A stretch of 64,000 nucleotides of DNA from Flagellimonas meridianipacifica (GTDB lineage: Bacteria > Bacteroidota > Bacteroidia > Flavobacteriales > Flavobacteriaceae). Location of the stretch: contig NZ_PVYX01000002.1 in NCBI RefSeq assembly GCF_003001695.1, positions 744,001 through 808,000 on the forward strand. The letters are read 5' to 3'. The notes below the pieces were generated by a model. That model was given only the letters and a program-made list of their open reading frames with translations. It searched no databases and was not told where the DNA came from. Each line of letters opens with the position of its first letter. Position 1 is the stretch's first letter. A program made the position numbers and the translations under genes. Below are positions 26,467 through 35,297 of this stretch, piece after piece.

Positions 26467-27901
26467 TCTCCTGTAATAGCTTTTCCGAAGCCGATCGGAT
26501 TTTGTTGGTTAATACTTTGAGGTGTTCAACAGTAGCAAAGGGATTCATCAAAGAGGTTCTCAAATAATGCACACCTCTTATTGTGGTTTGCACCATATAA
26601 AAATCGCCTTCTTCCAACAGTTCTTGTCTCACCATTGCATTAAGCTCGTTTAAATCCTTAAGAGATAAATTGGGATTCACATATCGAAAACAAAGAATAT
26701 TGGACATAGGGTATGTGGCAATCTCAAAATCGGGTTCTTTTAGAAGCATTTCTGCAAAATCCTTGGCCAGGTCATATTGTCGGGTTACGTAGGTGTCAAA
26801 AACCGCTTCTCCATAGAGTTTTAGAAGTAGGTACCAATGCATGCACATCATGGTTTTGGTACATTCAAAAGTTCTTCGACCACTGTTGTACCATTCGTCC
26901 TCTTGGGTTTCATTCAAAAGGTAATCAGCATCAAGACTAAATGTGTGATTGGCGTGGATTCTATTTCTGAACACTAAAGCCGTGGTTATAGTGGGCATCA
27001 ACATCATTTTGTGACCGTCAATCACCATGGAATCGGATTTTTCAGCGCCTTTTAGAAGATGCTTATACTTTTCCGAAAAGATAGCCGCTCCCCCATGTGC
27101 TCCGTCCACGTGAAACCACAAGTCATACTTTTGGGCGAATGCCTGTATGGCCTCCAAATCATCATAAGCTCCAGTGGCTGTTGATGGTGCACTCCCAACA
27201 ATGGCAAAAACCTGTATGCCCTGTGAAACACTTGTTCGGTAATATTCCTCCATTTTGTTAACATCCATTCCAAAGTTTTTGTTGGCAGGGACTTTAATAA
27301 TTCCCTTTTCGCCTAACCCCATAATTTTGGCCGCCCGATCGACACAATAATGAGCCTCTTCACAAACCATAATACCCAAAGGTTTGGTATGTCCTTCGTT
27401 CCACACATCATGTTCAACTTTCGCTTTTCTGGCGGATAAGAGTGCTGTAAGATTGGCCAAAGTACCTCCAGATGTCAAAAAACCACCGGACTTGGAATCA
27501 TATCCTACGGTTTCACAGATTTTGTCGGCAACTATGCGTTCAATGGCGTTTGAGGACATTCCCATTTCATAGACTGCCATTCCATTGTTCAATAGATTGC
27601 TCAACATACCCGATAGCAGGGTTATGGGAGCGGTAACTCCTACTTGGTGCCCTACATATTTTGGATTGTGGGTATGCGTTGTTCTTTTTAGAATTTCTTT
27701 AAAGAAGTCAGCTTCATTTCCATTTTCCAAAAAGTCCTTCCAAAATTGAAGCTCATTATCTGGCGGGTTCCATGATAAAACTTTATCCTCTTTTCCAGAA
27801 ATCGTTCCCTCTATATGTTCACAAATTAGGTTTACTAAGCGATGGCTTTTATCCTTAAAAGTAACACTTGAAAAAATTTTTTCGAATGACTTTGATTCCA
27901 T
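26456..27901 (-). CDS. Pyridoxal-phosphate-dependent decarboxylase (group II)
   Basis: The 481-residue enzyme belongs to the aromatic-amino-acid / glutamate decarboxylase fold. It shows the PLP-stacking His in CEEAHYCVDRA, the Asp and His of LWFHVDGAHGGAA, and the Schiff-base Lys in MVIDGHKMMLMP. It removes the carboxylate from an amino acid; candidates are tyrosine/tryptophan, aspartate, diaminobutyrate or cysteine sulfinate, and the sequence alone does not decide. It is cytoplasmic. It is divergent from the secreted protein gene at 27956 with a 54-bp gap holding short direct repeats. Confidence 0.9.
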   Translation of the reverse strand: MESKSFEKIFSSVTFKDKSHRLVNLICEHIEGTISGKEDKVLSWNPPDNELQFWKDFLENGNEADFFKEILKRTTHTHNPKYVGHQVGVTAPITLLSGMLSNLLNNGMAVYEMGMSSNAIERIVADKICETVGYDSKSGGFLTSGGTLANLTALLSARKAKVEHDVWNEGHTKPLGIMVCEEAHYCVDRAAKIMGLGEKGIIKVPANKNFGMDVNKMEEYYRTSVSQGIQVFAIVGSAPSTATGAYDDLEAIQAFAQKYDLWFHVDGAHGGAAIFSEKYKHLLKGAEKSDSMVIDGHKMMLMPTITTALVFRNRIHANHTFSLDADYLLNETQEDEWYNSGRRTFECTKTMMCMHWYLLLKLYGEAVFDTYVTRQYDLAKDFAEMLLKEPDFEIATYPMSNILCFRYVNPNLSLKDLNELNAMVRQELLEEGDFYMVQTTIRGVHYLRTSLMNPFATVEHLKVLTNKIRSASEKLLQEIKQ

Positions 27902-27919
27902 AAAAAAACATAGTTTCTT

Positions 27920-27943
27920 ACCTCTAAAATTACAAACCTCTAA
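27920..27943. repeat. Direct repeat ACCTCTAA x2 in a divergent promoter gap
   Basis: ACCTCTAA occurs at 27920-27927 and 27936-27943 with a 16-base period inside the 54-bp gap between divergently transcribed genes. It could be a regulator site or chance in AT-rich DNA. Confidence 0.25.
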
Positions 27944-27955
27944 TTTCTCTTCTGA

Positions 27956-29215
27956 ATGAAAAGTACAGTTTTTCTTTCTCTATTTATTTTTATTTCCCAT
28001 TTTACTTTTGGTCAAGCTGAATTTAGCTCTGGTTATTACATTGATAGAGATAATAATAAAGTGAAGTGCTTACTTCTTTTACAAGATTGGGATAACTCTC
28101 CGGGAACAGTTATTTATAAGCTAGACGAAAAAGGCTCGGAAATGGAGTTGAATCCTCAAAATTGCAAAGAGTTTGGTATAGAAGGAGAAGTTGTTTATCG
28201 ATCGATTAGAGAGAAAATCCCTCGTACTGATGCAAAAGTAGTAGACAAAACCCAATCTAAGGAACCAAGATTTGTTTTGAAAAACCAGTTCGCCCAGGTA
28301 TTAATGGAAGGAACAGTTTCGTTATATGAAACATTAAATAATGGCGAGGCTGCTTTTTTGGTACTAAACGACGAAGGAAATCTTACAGTTCTTGCTTATA
28401 AAGAATATATCGAAGATGGTTATGTAAGAAGGAACAACATTTTTAAACGCCAGATTCTTAAGGAATACAGCTGCTTGAAGGGTAATGAAATCCAGTCTTT
28501 AGAATATACAAGGAAATCTATGCTATCCTTCTTTAAAACTCTAAACAACTGTTTGGGAAATTCAGAGGTTACAATTTACCAAAGTAAAATAAATCAAAAA
28601 CTATTCACATCTTTGAAAACCAAACTATGGATTGGGGTTAATCAAACTGGGTATGAAGCCAGAAACATTACTTCTGGACAAGTGGTTAAGTTCGATAATG
28701 GGATATCATTCCGAGCAGGCTTAGAAATTGAGAGTTTTTTTCGTAGCTCTAGTCCCAAGAAATTCTCTACATTTTTGGCTTTGGTATATTCGCAAATAGA
28801 AAATAGTATAGAATTACCATTTGACCAGGTCTCCAATGATGTTTTCACCTTAAAGGTTAACGCCTTAGAGTCATCTTTAGGAGCTAGATACTACTTGTCG
28901 TTATCTTCTGAAAGTGATGTTTTTTTGGATGTGGCTGTGTTGGCCAACTTCTATTTGGAAGCAAGTTTAAATGAGTCCGTAATGTTCGGAGGAGTGCTCG
29001 AAGACCGTCCAGATGAAGTAAATGAAATTGCTCCAATTTCAAGAAGTAATGATATTGTACCCTCATTTGGAATAGGGTATTCTTACAACAAAAAAGTATA
29101 TTTAAGATTCAACTATTTATTGAATCAAAACTTAGTGGATGGGGATGTGCAGGGAGCACTATTTCAAAGGGATTCTTTATCTCAGATTTCACTTTCTTTA
29201 GGATATACTTTATAA
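27956..29215 (+). CDS. Secreted protein of unknown function with C-terminal beta-barrel-like region
   Basis: The 419-residue product has a signal peptide (FLSLFIFISHFTFGQ). Residues about 20-200 form a beta-rich domain starting GYYIDRDNNKVKCLLLLQDW; Bacteroidota homologues of this type are often mislabelled tRNA modification GTPase, but no GTP-binding motif is present. The C-terminal half alternates polar and hydrophobic residues (FRAGLEIESFF, KFSTFLALVYSQIE, SSLGARYYLS, PSFGIGYSYNKKVYLRFNYLL) and ends in SLGYTL with an aromatic two from the end, as outer-membrane barrels do. An outer-membrane location is therefore likely; the function is unknown. It is a single gene followed by a strong terminator. 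Confidence 0.75.
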   Translation: MKSTVFLSLFIFISHFTFGQAEFSSGYYIDRDNNKVKCLLLLQDWDNSPGTVIYKLDEKGSEMELNPQNCKEFGIEGEVVYRSIREKIPRTDAKVVDKTQSKEPRFVLKNQFAQVLMEGTVSLYETLNNGEAAFLVLNDEGNLTVLAYKEYIEDGYVRRNNIFKRQILKEYSCLKGNEIQSLEYTRKSMLSFFKTLNNCLGNSEVTIYQSKINQKLFTSLKTKLWIGVNQTGYEARNITSGQVVKFDNGISFRAGLEIESFFRSSSPKKFSTFLALVYSQIENSIELPFDQVSNDVFTLKVNALESSLGARYYLSLSSESDVFLDVAVLANFYLEASLNESVMFGGVLEDRPDEVNEIAPISRSNDIVPSFGIGYSYNKKVYLRFNYLLNQNLVDGDVQGALFQRDSLSQISLSLGYTL

Positions 29216-29216
29216 A

Positions 29217-29243
29217 AAAACCGCTCTTTTAAAGAGCGGTTTT
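29217..29243. terminator. Bidirectional intrinsic terminator
   Basis: A stem of AAAACCGCTCTT (29217-29228) pairs with AAGAGCGGTTTT (29232-29243) around a 3-base loop, with A/T tracts on both sides. It ends the secreted-protein gene (plus) and the fadNAE operon (minus). Confidence 0.85.
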
Positions 29244-29275
29244 CCAAATAAGCTTGGTTTCAAGCGTTATTTGAA

Positions 29276-31087
29276 TTAGTCAAAGGTATACCCATTATCT
29301 GCTGCAACTTTATCCGCGATCTGCGTGCGAAGCTCTACGACATTGGGTTGATTTGTATACTTGGTAAATCGTTTGAGTCCCATAAGCATCATACGTTGCT
29401 CATCTCCTTCAGCAAAAGAAACAATCGCCTCTTTTCCTTTTTGAATTACAATATCAACCGCGCGGTATAAATATAGTTTGGACATTGCTATTTGCGTGGC
29501 TTGAGATTCTTCTCCAAACCTTTTTGCATTTTTCTCTGTACGCAGAATGGCCGATTCGGTAAGATAAACCTGAATAAGAATATCAGAGGCAGCCATTAAA
29601 AGCATTTGATGCTTTTCCAAATCCGGACCAAATTTCTGGACCGCACTACCAGCAACCATTAGGAATACTTTTTTAAGCCTTGCTACCAAATCCTTTTCTT
29701 CAGCAAACAATTCAGAAAAGTCTGGTGCGTCAAACGAAGGAATTCCCATCAATTCCTCACCTACGGCAGTAGCTGGGCCAAGCAAATCCACATGTCCTTT
29801 CATGGCCTTTTTCACCAACATACCAACGGCCAACATGCGATTGATTTCATTGGTTCCTTCATAAATTCTTGAGATACGGGCATCTCTCCAAGCGGATTCC
29901 ATGGGAGTATCCGCACTAAAGCCCATGCCTCCAAAAATCTGGATACCCTCATCAGAGGTATGTTGCACATGTTCGGATACAGCGACTTTCAAAATAGAAC
30001 ATTCAATAGCATATTCTTCTACACCTTTAAGCTCAGCTTCTTGGTGAGAGTTGCCTTCTGCTTCACGAATTGCAATTCTATCCTCAATATTTTTGGCAGC
30101 TCGATAACACGCGGCTTCATCTACATAGGCGTTAGTGGCCATGTCCGCAATTTTGGCTTTAATAGCCCCAAAGTTCATGATAGGAGTCTTGAACTGGATA
30201 CGCTCATTGGCATATTTGGCCGCTTCGTTGATAACGCGACGTTGTGCTTCCAAACATGCTGCCGCCAATTTGATTCTACCCACGTTTAGGGCGTTCATGG
30301 CTATTTTGAAACCATTTCCACGTTCCGAAAGCATATTCTCTACTGGAACCTTGGTCTCATTGAAGAACACCTGACGGGTAGAGGAGGAGTGAATTCCCAA
30401 TTTCTTTTCTTCATCGCCTAAGGTAATCCCATTGCTTGGATCGTTTTCAACGATAAAGCCAGTAATATTTTTGTCATCTTCGATTCGGGCAAACACAATA
30501 AAAAGATTACAGAATCCAGCATTGGATATCCACATTTTTTGCCCAGTAATGTTATAATGCTTGCCATCTTCAGAAAGAACTGCTTTGGTTTTTCCAGAAT
30601 TGGCATCTGAACCTGCACCAGGTTCAGTCAAGCAATACGCACCAAACCATTCTCCTGAGGCTAACTTTGGCACATATTTTTGTTTTTGTTCCTCGGTACC
30701 GTAAAGGGTGATTGGCATAGTTCCGATACCAGTATGTGCACCAAAAGCGGTACTGAACGAGCCAGTTGCACCAGAAATATAATCACACACCAGCATGGTT
30801 GAAACAAAACCCATTCCCATTCCACCATAAGCTTCTGGAACTGCAACACTCAATAGTCCCAGCTCACCGGCTTTACGCATGGTCTCTTCCGTATAGGCAT
30901 AATCCTTATGTTCAAAGCGCTCCCAATGTGCCCAAAGCTCGCGGTCCACAAACTCTTTGGTACTTTCGCGCATCATCTGCTGCTCCTCAGATAAATCTTC
31001 CAAGGTAAAAACATCTTCGCAGTCTGTCTCTTTAACAAGAAACTGACCACCTCTCAGTATTTCTTTATTTAGGGTTTCTGTGCTCAT
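29276..31087 (-). CDS. fadE: Acyl-CoA dehydrogenase (FadE type of the fadNAE operon)
   Basis: The 603-residue flavoenzyme performs the first step of beta-oxidation, forming trans-2-enoyl-CoA. It carries the ACAD motifs FGAHTGIGTMPITLYG, YCLTEPGAGSDANS and the C-terminal RISRIYEGTNEINRML with the catalytic Glu. The roughly 180-residue extension after the core matches the long FadE form found beside FadN and FadA in Bacillus. It is cytoplasmic and uses an electron-transfer flavoprotein not found here. It is the last gene of the operon, 22 bp after fadA, and ends at a shared terminator. Confidence 0.93.
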   Translation of the reverse strand: MSTETLNKEILRGGQFLVKETDCEDVFTLEDLSEEQQMMRESTKEFVDRELWAHWERFEHKDYAYTEETMRKAGELGLLSVAVPEAYGGMGMGFVSTMLVCDYISGATGSFSTAFGAHTGIGTMPITLYGTEEQKQKYVPKLASGEWFGAYCLTEPGAGSDANSGKTKAVLSEDGKHYNITGQKMWISNAGFCNLFIVFARIEDDKNITGFIVENDPSNGITLGDEEKKLGIHSSSTRQVFFNETKVPVENMLSERGNGFKIAMNALNVGRIKLAAACLEAQRRVINEAAKYANERIQFKTPIMNFGAIKAKIADMATNAYVDEAACYRAAKNIEDRIAIREAEGNSHQEAELKGVEEYAIECSILKVAVSEHVQHTSDEGIQIFGGMGFSADTPMESAWRDARISRIYEGTNEINRMLAVGMLVKKAMKGHVDLLGPATAVGEELMGIPSFDAPDFSELFAEEKDLVARLKKVFLMVAGSAVQKFGPDLEKHQMLLMAASDILIQVYLTESAILRTEKNAKRFGEESQATQIAMSKLYLYRAVDIVIQKGKEAIVSFAEGDEQRMMLMGLKRFTKYTNQPNVVELRTQIADKVAADNGYTFD

Positions 31088-31109
31088 AGCTATATAATAT
31101 TGTGTTGTT

Positions 31110-32300
31110 TTAGTTTAAAAATTCATAAATACCTGCTGCTCCTTGACCTGTTCCCACACACATGGTTACCATACCATATTTTCCTTTCATTTCCCGCTTG
31201 CGCATTTCGTCAAACAGTTGTACAGAAAGTTTAGCTCCAGTACAGCCTAGAGGATGTCCCAATGCGATAGCTCCTCCATTCACATTTACTATCTCTTGAT
31301 TCAATCCCAATTCTCGTATTACGGCAAGGGACTGCGAGGCAAAGGCTTCGTTTAGCTCAATTAATTCGACATCTTCCTGCTTTAATCCTGCTTGTTTTAA
31401 AGCCTTTGGAATTGCTTTTACCGGACCAATCCCCATAATTCGTGGTTCCACACCGGCCGCAGCATAATTGACTAAACGGGCAATTGGTTCTAAATTGAGT
31501 TCTTTTACCATTTCTTCGCTCATCACCATAACAAAAGCGGCACCGTCACTCATTTGGGATGAGTTCCCTGCAGTTACGCTTCCACCGGCAGCGAAAACGG
31601 GTCTTAGCTTATTCAAGGTTGGAATATTAGTTCCTTTTCGGGGCCCTTCATCTTTACTGACCGTATATGTGGTAGTTTCTTTTTTGCCAGAATCGTTGAC
31701 GAACGTATGCTCTACCTCGATAGGCACAATTTGATCCTGAAAACGATTTTCTTCTTGGGCTTTCAAAGCCTTCATATGGGAGTTATAAGCAAATACATCC
31801 TGGTCTTCCCTAGAAACCTTGAATTGCTGTGCTACCGCTTCTGCGGTTAGGCCCATTCCCCAATAATAATCTTCATTACCTTCTTTTGCAGTGGCATAAT
31901 CAGGAGTGGGTTTATAACCACCCATTGGAATGTAGCTCATACTTTCGGAACCCCCGGCGATGATACAATCTGCCATTCCAGATTGGATTTTGGCTGTTGC
32001 GATTCCGATGGTTTCAAGTCCGGATGCGCAATATCTGTTGACCGTTACTCCGGGGACATCATCAATATTCAGACCCATTAAGGAAATCAAACGGGCCATG
32101 TTCAATCCTTGTTCTGCTTCCGGCATGGCGTTCCCTACAATGACATCATCGATTCGTTTTTTGTCCAATTGCGGCAACTCCTTCATCATGTGTTCAATGG
32201 TCTCCGCTGCCAATTCATCTGGTCTTTTAAACCGAAACAACCCTCTTGGGGCTTTTCCCACCGCGGTTCTATATGCTTTGACTATATATGCTGTTTTCAT
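31110..32300 (-). CDS. fadA: Acetyl-CoA acyltransferase (thiolase)
   Basis: The 396-residue thiolase cleaves 3-ketoacyl-CoA to acetyl-CoA and a shortened acyl-CoA. Catalytic residues are the Cys in [13 protein letters not shown], His in [15 protein letters not shown] and Cys in [12 protein letters not shown]. It starts 1 bp after fadN, so translation is coupled, consistent with the two proteins working as a beta-oxidation complex. It is cytoplasmic. Confidence 0.95.
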   Translation of the reverse strand: MKTAYIVKAYRTAVGKAPRGLFRFKRPDELAAETIEHMMKELPQLDKKRIDDVIVGNAMPEAEQGLNMARLISLMGLNIDDVPGVTVNRYCASGLETIGIATAKIQSGMADCIIAGGSESMSYIPMGGYKPTPDYATAKEGNEDYYWGMGLTAEAVAQQFKVSREDQDVFAYNSHMKALKAQEENRFQDQIVPIEVEHTFVNDSGKKETTTYTVSKDEGPRKGTNIPTLNKLRPVFAAGGSVTAGNSSQMSDGAAFVMVMSEEMVKELNLEPIARLVNYAAAGVEPRIMGIGPVKAIPKALKQAGLKQEDVELIELNEAFASQSLAVIRELGLNQEIVNVNGGAIALGHPLGCTGAKLSVQLFDEMRKREMKGKYGMVTMCVGTGQGAAGIYEFLN

Positions 32301-32301
32301 T

Positions 32302-34707
32302 TTAGTTTCTTAAAGGTTTACCTGTTTTCAACATATGCTGGATACGTTCCAGCGTTTTTCTTTCTGTACAAAGTGAAAGGAAGGCTTCTCGTTCAATATC
32401 CAAAAGGTATTGTTCCGTTACATAGCTTGCTTCGGACAGGTCTCCACCGGCCATAACATAGGCCAGTTTATCTGCTATTTTCCTGTCATGTTCCGAAATA
32501 TAGTGACCCGCTTCCATGGAATCGGTACCTACGAGGAACATTCCTAAGGCTTGTTTTCCCAGAACCTTAACATCCTTTCTTCTAGGAGGTTGAGTATAAC
32601 CTGATTCAGCCATCAACTTCGCATACGCTTTGGCCGTAGCTATTTGTCTATCCTTATTTACGACAATTACATCCTTTCCTTTTTGAAGGATTCCCAAGTC
32701 AAATGCCTCATATGCAGAAGTGGATACCTTCGCCATTCCAATCGTTAAGAAATACTCTTGTAATACGTTTAACTCTACATCGTTCTTACGGAAGGTATCA
32801 GAAGCGCGCAACGCCATTTCTTTAGAGCCACCTCCTCCAGGGATAACCCCTACACCAAACTCAACCAGTCCAATGTACGTTTCGGCTGCTGCCACTACTT
32901 TATCTGCATGCATGGAAAGCTCGCAACCACCGCCCAAACACATACCATGTGGGGCAGAAATGGTAGGGATGGATGAGTAACGCATTCGCATCACCGTATC
33001 TTGGAATGCTTTGATGGCCATGTTCAACTCATCGTATTCCTGCTCTACGGCCATCATAAAAATCATTCCGATGTTCGCACCAACGGAAAAGTTGGCAGCT
33101 TGGTTTCCAACCACCAAACCTTGAAAATCCTTTTCTGCAAGGTCGATTGCCTTGTTGAGTCCGGCAATGACATCTCCTCCAATTGTGTTCATCTTCGATT
33201 GGAACTCCACATTTAAGATGCCGTCTCCTAAATCTTCAACAACGACCCCGCTATTCTTGAATACTGCATTGGATTCCCTAATGTTATCTAAAATGATGAA
33301 GGCATCTTGTCCTGGAACCTTTTCCATGGACTTTTTTGGAATATCATAATAATAAGTAGCTCCTTCTTTAACTGAATAGAAAGAAGTAACACCAGAAGAT
33401 TTCATGTCAGCAACCCATGAGGCGGCTTCCAAGCCTTCGGCTTTAATGAATTCCAATCCCTTGTCCAAGCCTACGGCATCCCAAATTTGAAAAGGACCGT
33501 GCTCCCAGCCAAATCCGGCTTTCATGGCATCATCTATTTTATAAAGCTCATTGGAAATTTCGGGTATCCGATGCGACACATACGCAAAAAGTGCCCCAAA
33601 ACTCTTTCTGTAAAACTCACCAGCTTTATCCTTTCCATTGACCAATACTGAAAAACGGTCTATTACTTTATCTATCGTTTTGGTGAGTTCCAATGTGGCA
33701 AACTTTGCACTCTTTTTGGAGCGATAATCCATCGAGTCCAAATCGAGGGTAAGAATTTCACTTTTACCACTATCATTCTTCACTTTTTTATAAAAGCCCT
33801 GTCCTGACTTACTTCCCAACCACTTGTTTTCCATTAGGGTATTGATAAAATCTGGAAGTTGGAAAAGCTCCAATCGCTCATCGTCCTTACAGTTTTCATG
33901 TATACCATTGGCTACATGGACCAAAGTATCCAGACCAACTACATCCACTGTTCTGAAGGTGGCCGATTTAGGTCTCCCAATTACAGGACCCGTGAGTTTG
34001 TCGACCTCTTCAACGGTCATGCCCAAATCCTTTACCGCATGAAAGAGACTTTGAATACTAAAGATTCCTATTCTATTGCCGATGAAAGCAGGGGTGTCTT
34101 TAGCAACTACTGATGTTTTACCTAGGAACTTTTCACCATATCCGTTGAGAAAATCCAATACTTCTGTCGAGGTATTGGGGCCGGGAATTATTTCGAAAAG
34201 TTTTAAATATCGTGCAGGGTTGAAAAAGTGAGTTCCACAAAAATGCTTCTGAAAGTCCTCGCTTCTCCCTTCGCCCATAAATTTGATGGGAATTCCAGAT
34301 GTGTTGGAAGTAATGAGGGTACCTGTAGTTCTGTACTTCTCTAGGTTTTCAAACACTTGTTTTTTAATGTCCAACCGTTCTACGACAACCTCGATTATCC
34401 AATCTACCTCGGCCACTTTAGCGATATCATCTTCGAGATTACCGGTTGTGATGCGGTCAGCAAACTTTTTATGATAAATAGGGGACGGCTTGGATTTAAG
34501 TGCCCCTGTCAATGAATCGTTCACCAATCTATTGCGGACTACTTTGTCGGAAAGACTCAAACCTTTTGCCTTTTCTTTTTCGTTGAGTTCTCTTGGAACG
34601 ATGTCCAACAATAATACTTCGACACCGATATTGGCAAAATGACAGGCAATACCACTTCCCATGATGCCCGAGCCAATTACGGCGACTTTATTGATGTGTC
34701 TTTTCAT
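32302..34707 (-). CDS. fadN: 3-Hydroxyacyl-CoA dehydrogenase / enoyl-CoA hydratase, FadN arrangement
   Basis: The 801-residue bifunctional enzyme hydrates enoyl-CoA and oxidises the 3-hydroxyacyl-CoA with NAD. The dehydrogenase domain comes first (VAVIGSGIMGSGIACHFANIG at residues 8-28, FCGTHFFNPARYLKLFEII) and the crotonase domain last (HGMCLGGGCELSMHAD and LVEFGVGVIPGGGGSKE near residues 585-635). This order is the reverse of Escherichia coli FadB and equals Bacillus FadN. It follows marR by 13 bp and precedes fadA by 1 bp. Confidence 0.94.
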   Translation of the reverse strand: MKRHINKVAVIGSGIMGSGIACHFANIGVEVLLLDIVPRELNEKEKAKGLSLSDKVVRNRLVNDSLTGALKSKPSPIYHKKFADRITTGNLEDDIAKVAEVDWIIEVVVERLDIKKQVFENLEKYRTTGTLITSNTSGIPIKFMGEGRSEDFQKHFCGTHFFNPARYLKLFEIIPGPNTSTEVLDFLNGYGEKFLGKTSVVAKDTPAFIGNRIGIFSIQSLFHAVKDLGMTVEEVDKLTGPVIGRPKSATFRTVDVVGLDTLVHVANGIHENCKDDERLELFQLPDFINTLMENKWLGSKSGQGFYKKVKNDSGKSEILTLDLDSMDYRSKKSAKFATLELTKTIDKVIDRFSVLVNGKDKAGEFYRKSFGALFAYVSHRIPEISNELYKIDDAMKAGFGWEHGPFQIWDAVGLDKGLEFIKAEGLEAASWVADMKSSGVTSFYSVKEGATYYYDIPKKSMEKVPGQDAFIILDNIRESNAVFKNSGVVVEDLGDGILNVEFQSKMNTIGGDVIAGLNKAIDLAEKDFQGLVVGNQAANFSVGANIGMIFMMAVEQEYDELNMAIKAFQDTVMRMRYSSIPTISAPHGMCLGGGCELSMHADKVVAAAETYIGLVEFGVGVIPGGGGSKEMALRASDTFRKNDVELNVLQEYFLTIGMAKVSTSAYEAFDLGILQKGKDVIVVNKDRQIATAKAYAKLMAESGYTQPPRRKDVKVLGKQALGMFLVGTDSMEAGHYISEHDRKIADKLAYVMAGGDLSEASYVTEQYLLDIEREAFLSLCTERKTLERIQHMLKTGKPLRN

Positions 34708-34720
34708 CTAAGAATTGAAA

Positions 34721-35170
34721 TTAATTAGTCGTTGTTTTTATATAAATTTTCTTATCCAGAATAAGTTTGTTGATGGTTTCCATAGTTTTAAAAAATCCAT
34801 GCAAGTCATCTTCACTGAGCTGTTCTTTCACCACATCATTGAAACGAAGTACTACATCTTTTGAATCCTTGCGTTTTTGAAGTCCGAGACCCGTAAGATG
34901 AATTAGCACACCTCTACCATCTTTGGGATTGGGTTTTCGTTCAATGTAACCGCGTTCCTCCATATTTTTTAGGATACGGGAAAGGCTGGTCGCTTCCATT
35001 CCCATTTTGGGGCCTAAAGCAGTACTAGGTGTTCCCTTTTTTGGGTCAATGCTTAATAAGGTAAACCCTAAAGCCATGGTCAATCCATAATTCTTGGCCT
35101 CTTCATTGTACATCTTTATTACAGCTTGCCAAGTGGCACGAAGGGCGTGGTCAATGGTCATATCTTTCAT
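34721..35170 (-). CDS. MarR family regulator of the fad operon
   Basis: The 149-residue protein is a winged-helix MarR regulator: a helical start, then ATSLSRILKNMEERGYIERKPNPKDGRGVLIHLT (recognition helix and wing with the Asp-x-Arg motif), then a long dimerisation helix. It heads marR-fadN-fadA-fadE, and a 30-bp perfect palindrome lies 27 bp before its ATG over the expected promoter. Autorepression relieved by an acyl-CoA is the natural model; the palindrome and location are seen, the ligand is inferred. Confidence 0.9.
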   Translation of the reverse strand: MKDMTIDHALRATWQAVIKMYNEEAKNYGLTMALGFTLLSIDPKKGTPSTALGPKMGMEATSLSRILKNMEERGYIERKPNPKDGRGVLIHLTGLGLQKRKDSKDVVLRFNDVVKEQLSEDDLHGFFKTMETINKLILDKKIYIKTTTN

Positions 35171-35187
35171 AGAACTCTCTTGGTTCT

Positions 35188-35195
35188 CAAAGATA
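35188..35195 (-). promoter_or_regulatory. Putative -7 element of the marR-fadNAE promoter
   Basis: Read on the minus strand the sequence is TATCTTTG, a full match to the Bacteroidota -7 consensus TAnnTTTG, about 18 bp before the marR ATG. The -33 position falls inside the adjacent palindrome and does not match TTTG well. Confidence 0.55.
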
Positions 35196-35197
35196 GC

Positions 35198-35227
35198 AAA
35201 ATTTATTATGCATGCATAATAAATTTT
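35198..35227. promoter_or_regulatory. Perfect 30-bp palindrome, probable MarR operator
   Basis: Each half-site is AAAATTTATTATGCA and the second half is its exact reverse complement, with no spacer (centre between 35212 and 35213). It starts 2 bp upstream of the -7 box and covers the -33 region, so a bound dimer would block RNA polymerase. Length and symmetry fit a MarR-family site. Confidence 0.8.
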
Positions 35228-35253
35228 TGTGAAACGAATTTTCCTAAAAAGAA

Positions 35254-35277
35254 AAATCCTGCGGTTAGGCAGGATTT
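35254..35277 (-). terminator. Intrinsic terminator of the acyl-CoA ligase gene
   Basis: AAATCCTGC (35254-35262) pairs with GCAGGATTT (35269-35277) around a 6-base loop. On the minus strand the hairpin is followed by a T-rich tract, ending the gene at 35298 and insulating the marR operon. Confidence 0.8.
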
Positions 35278-35297
35278 AGCTAATAAATCAAATGGAT

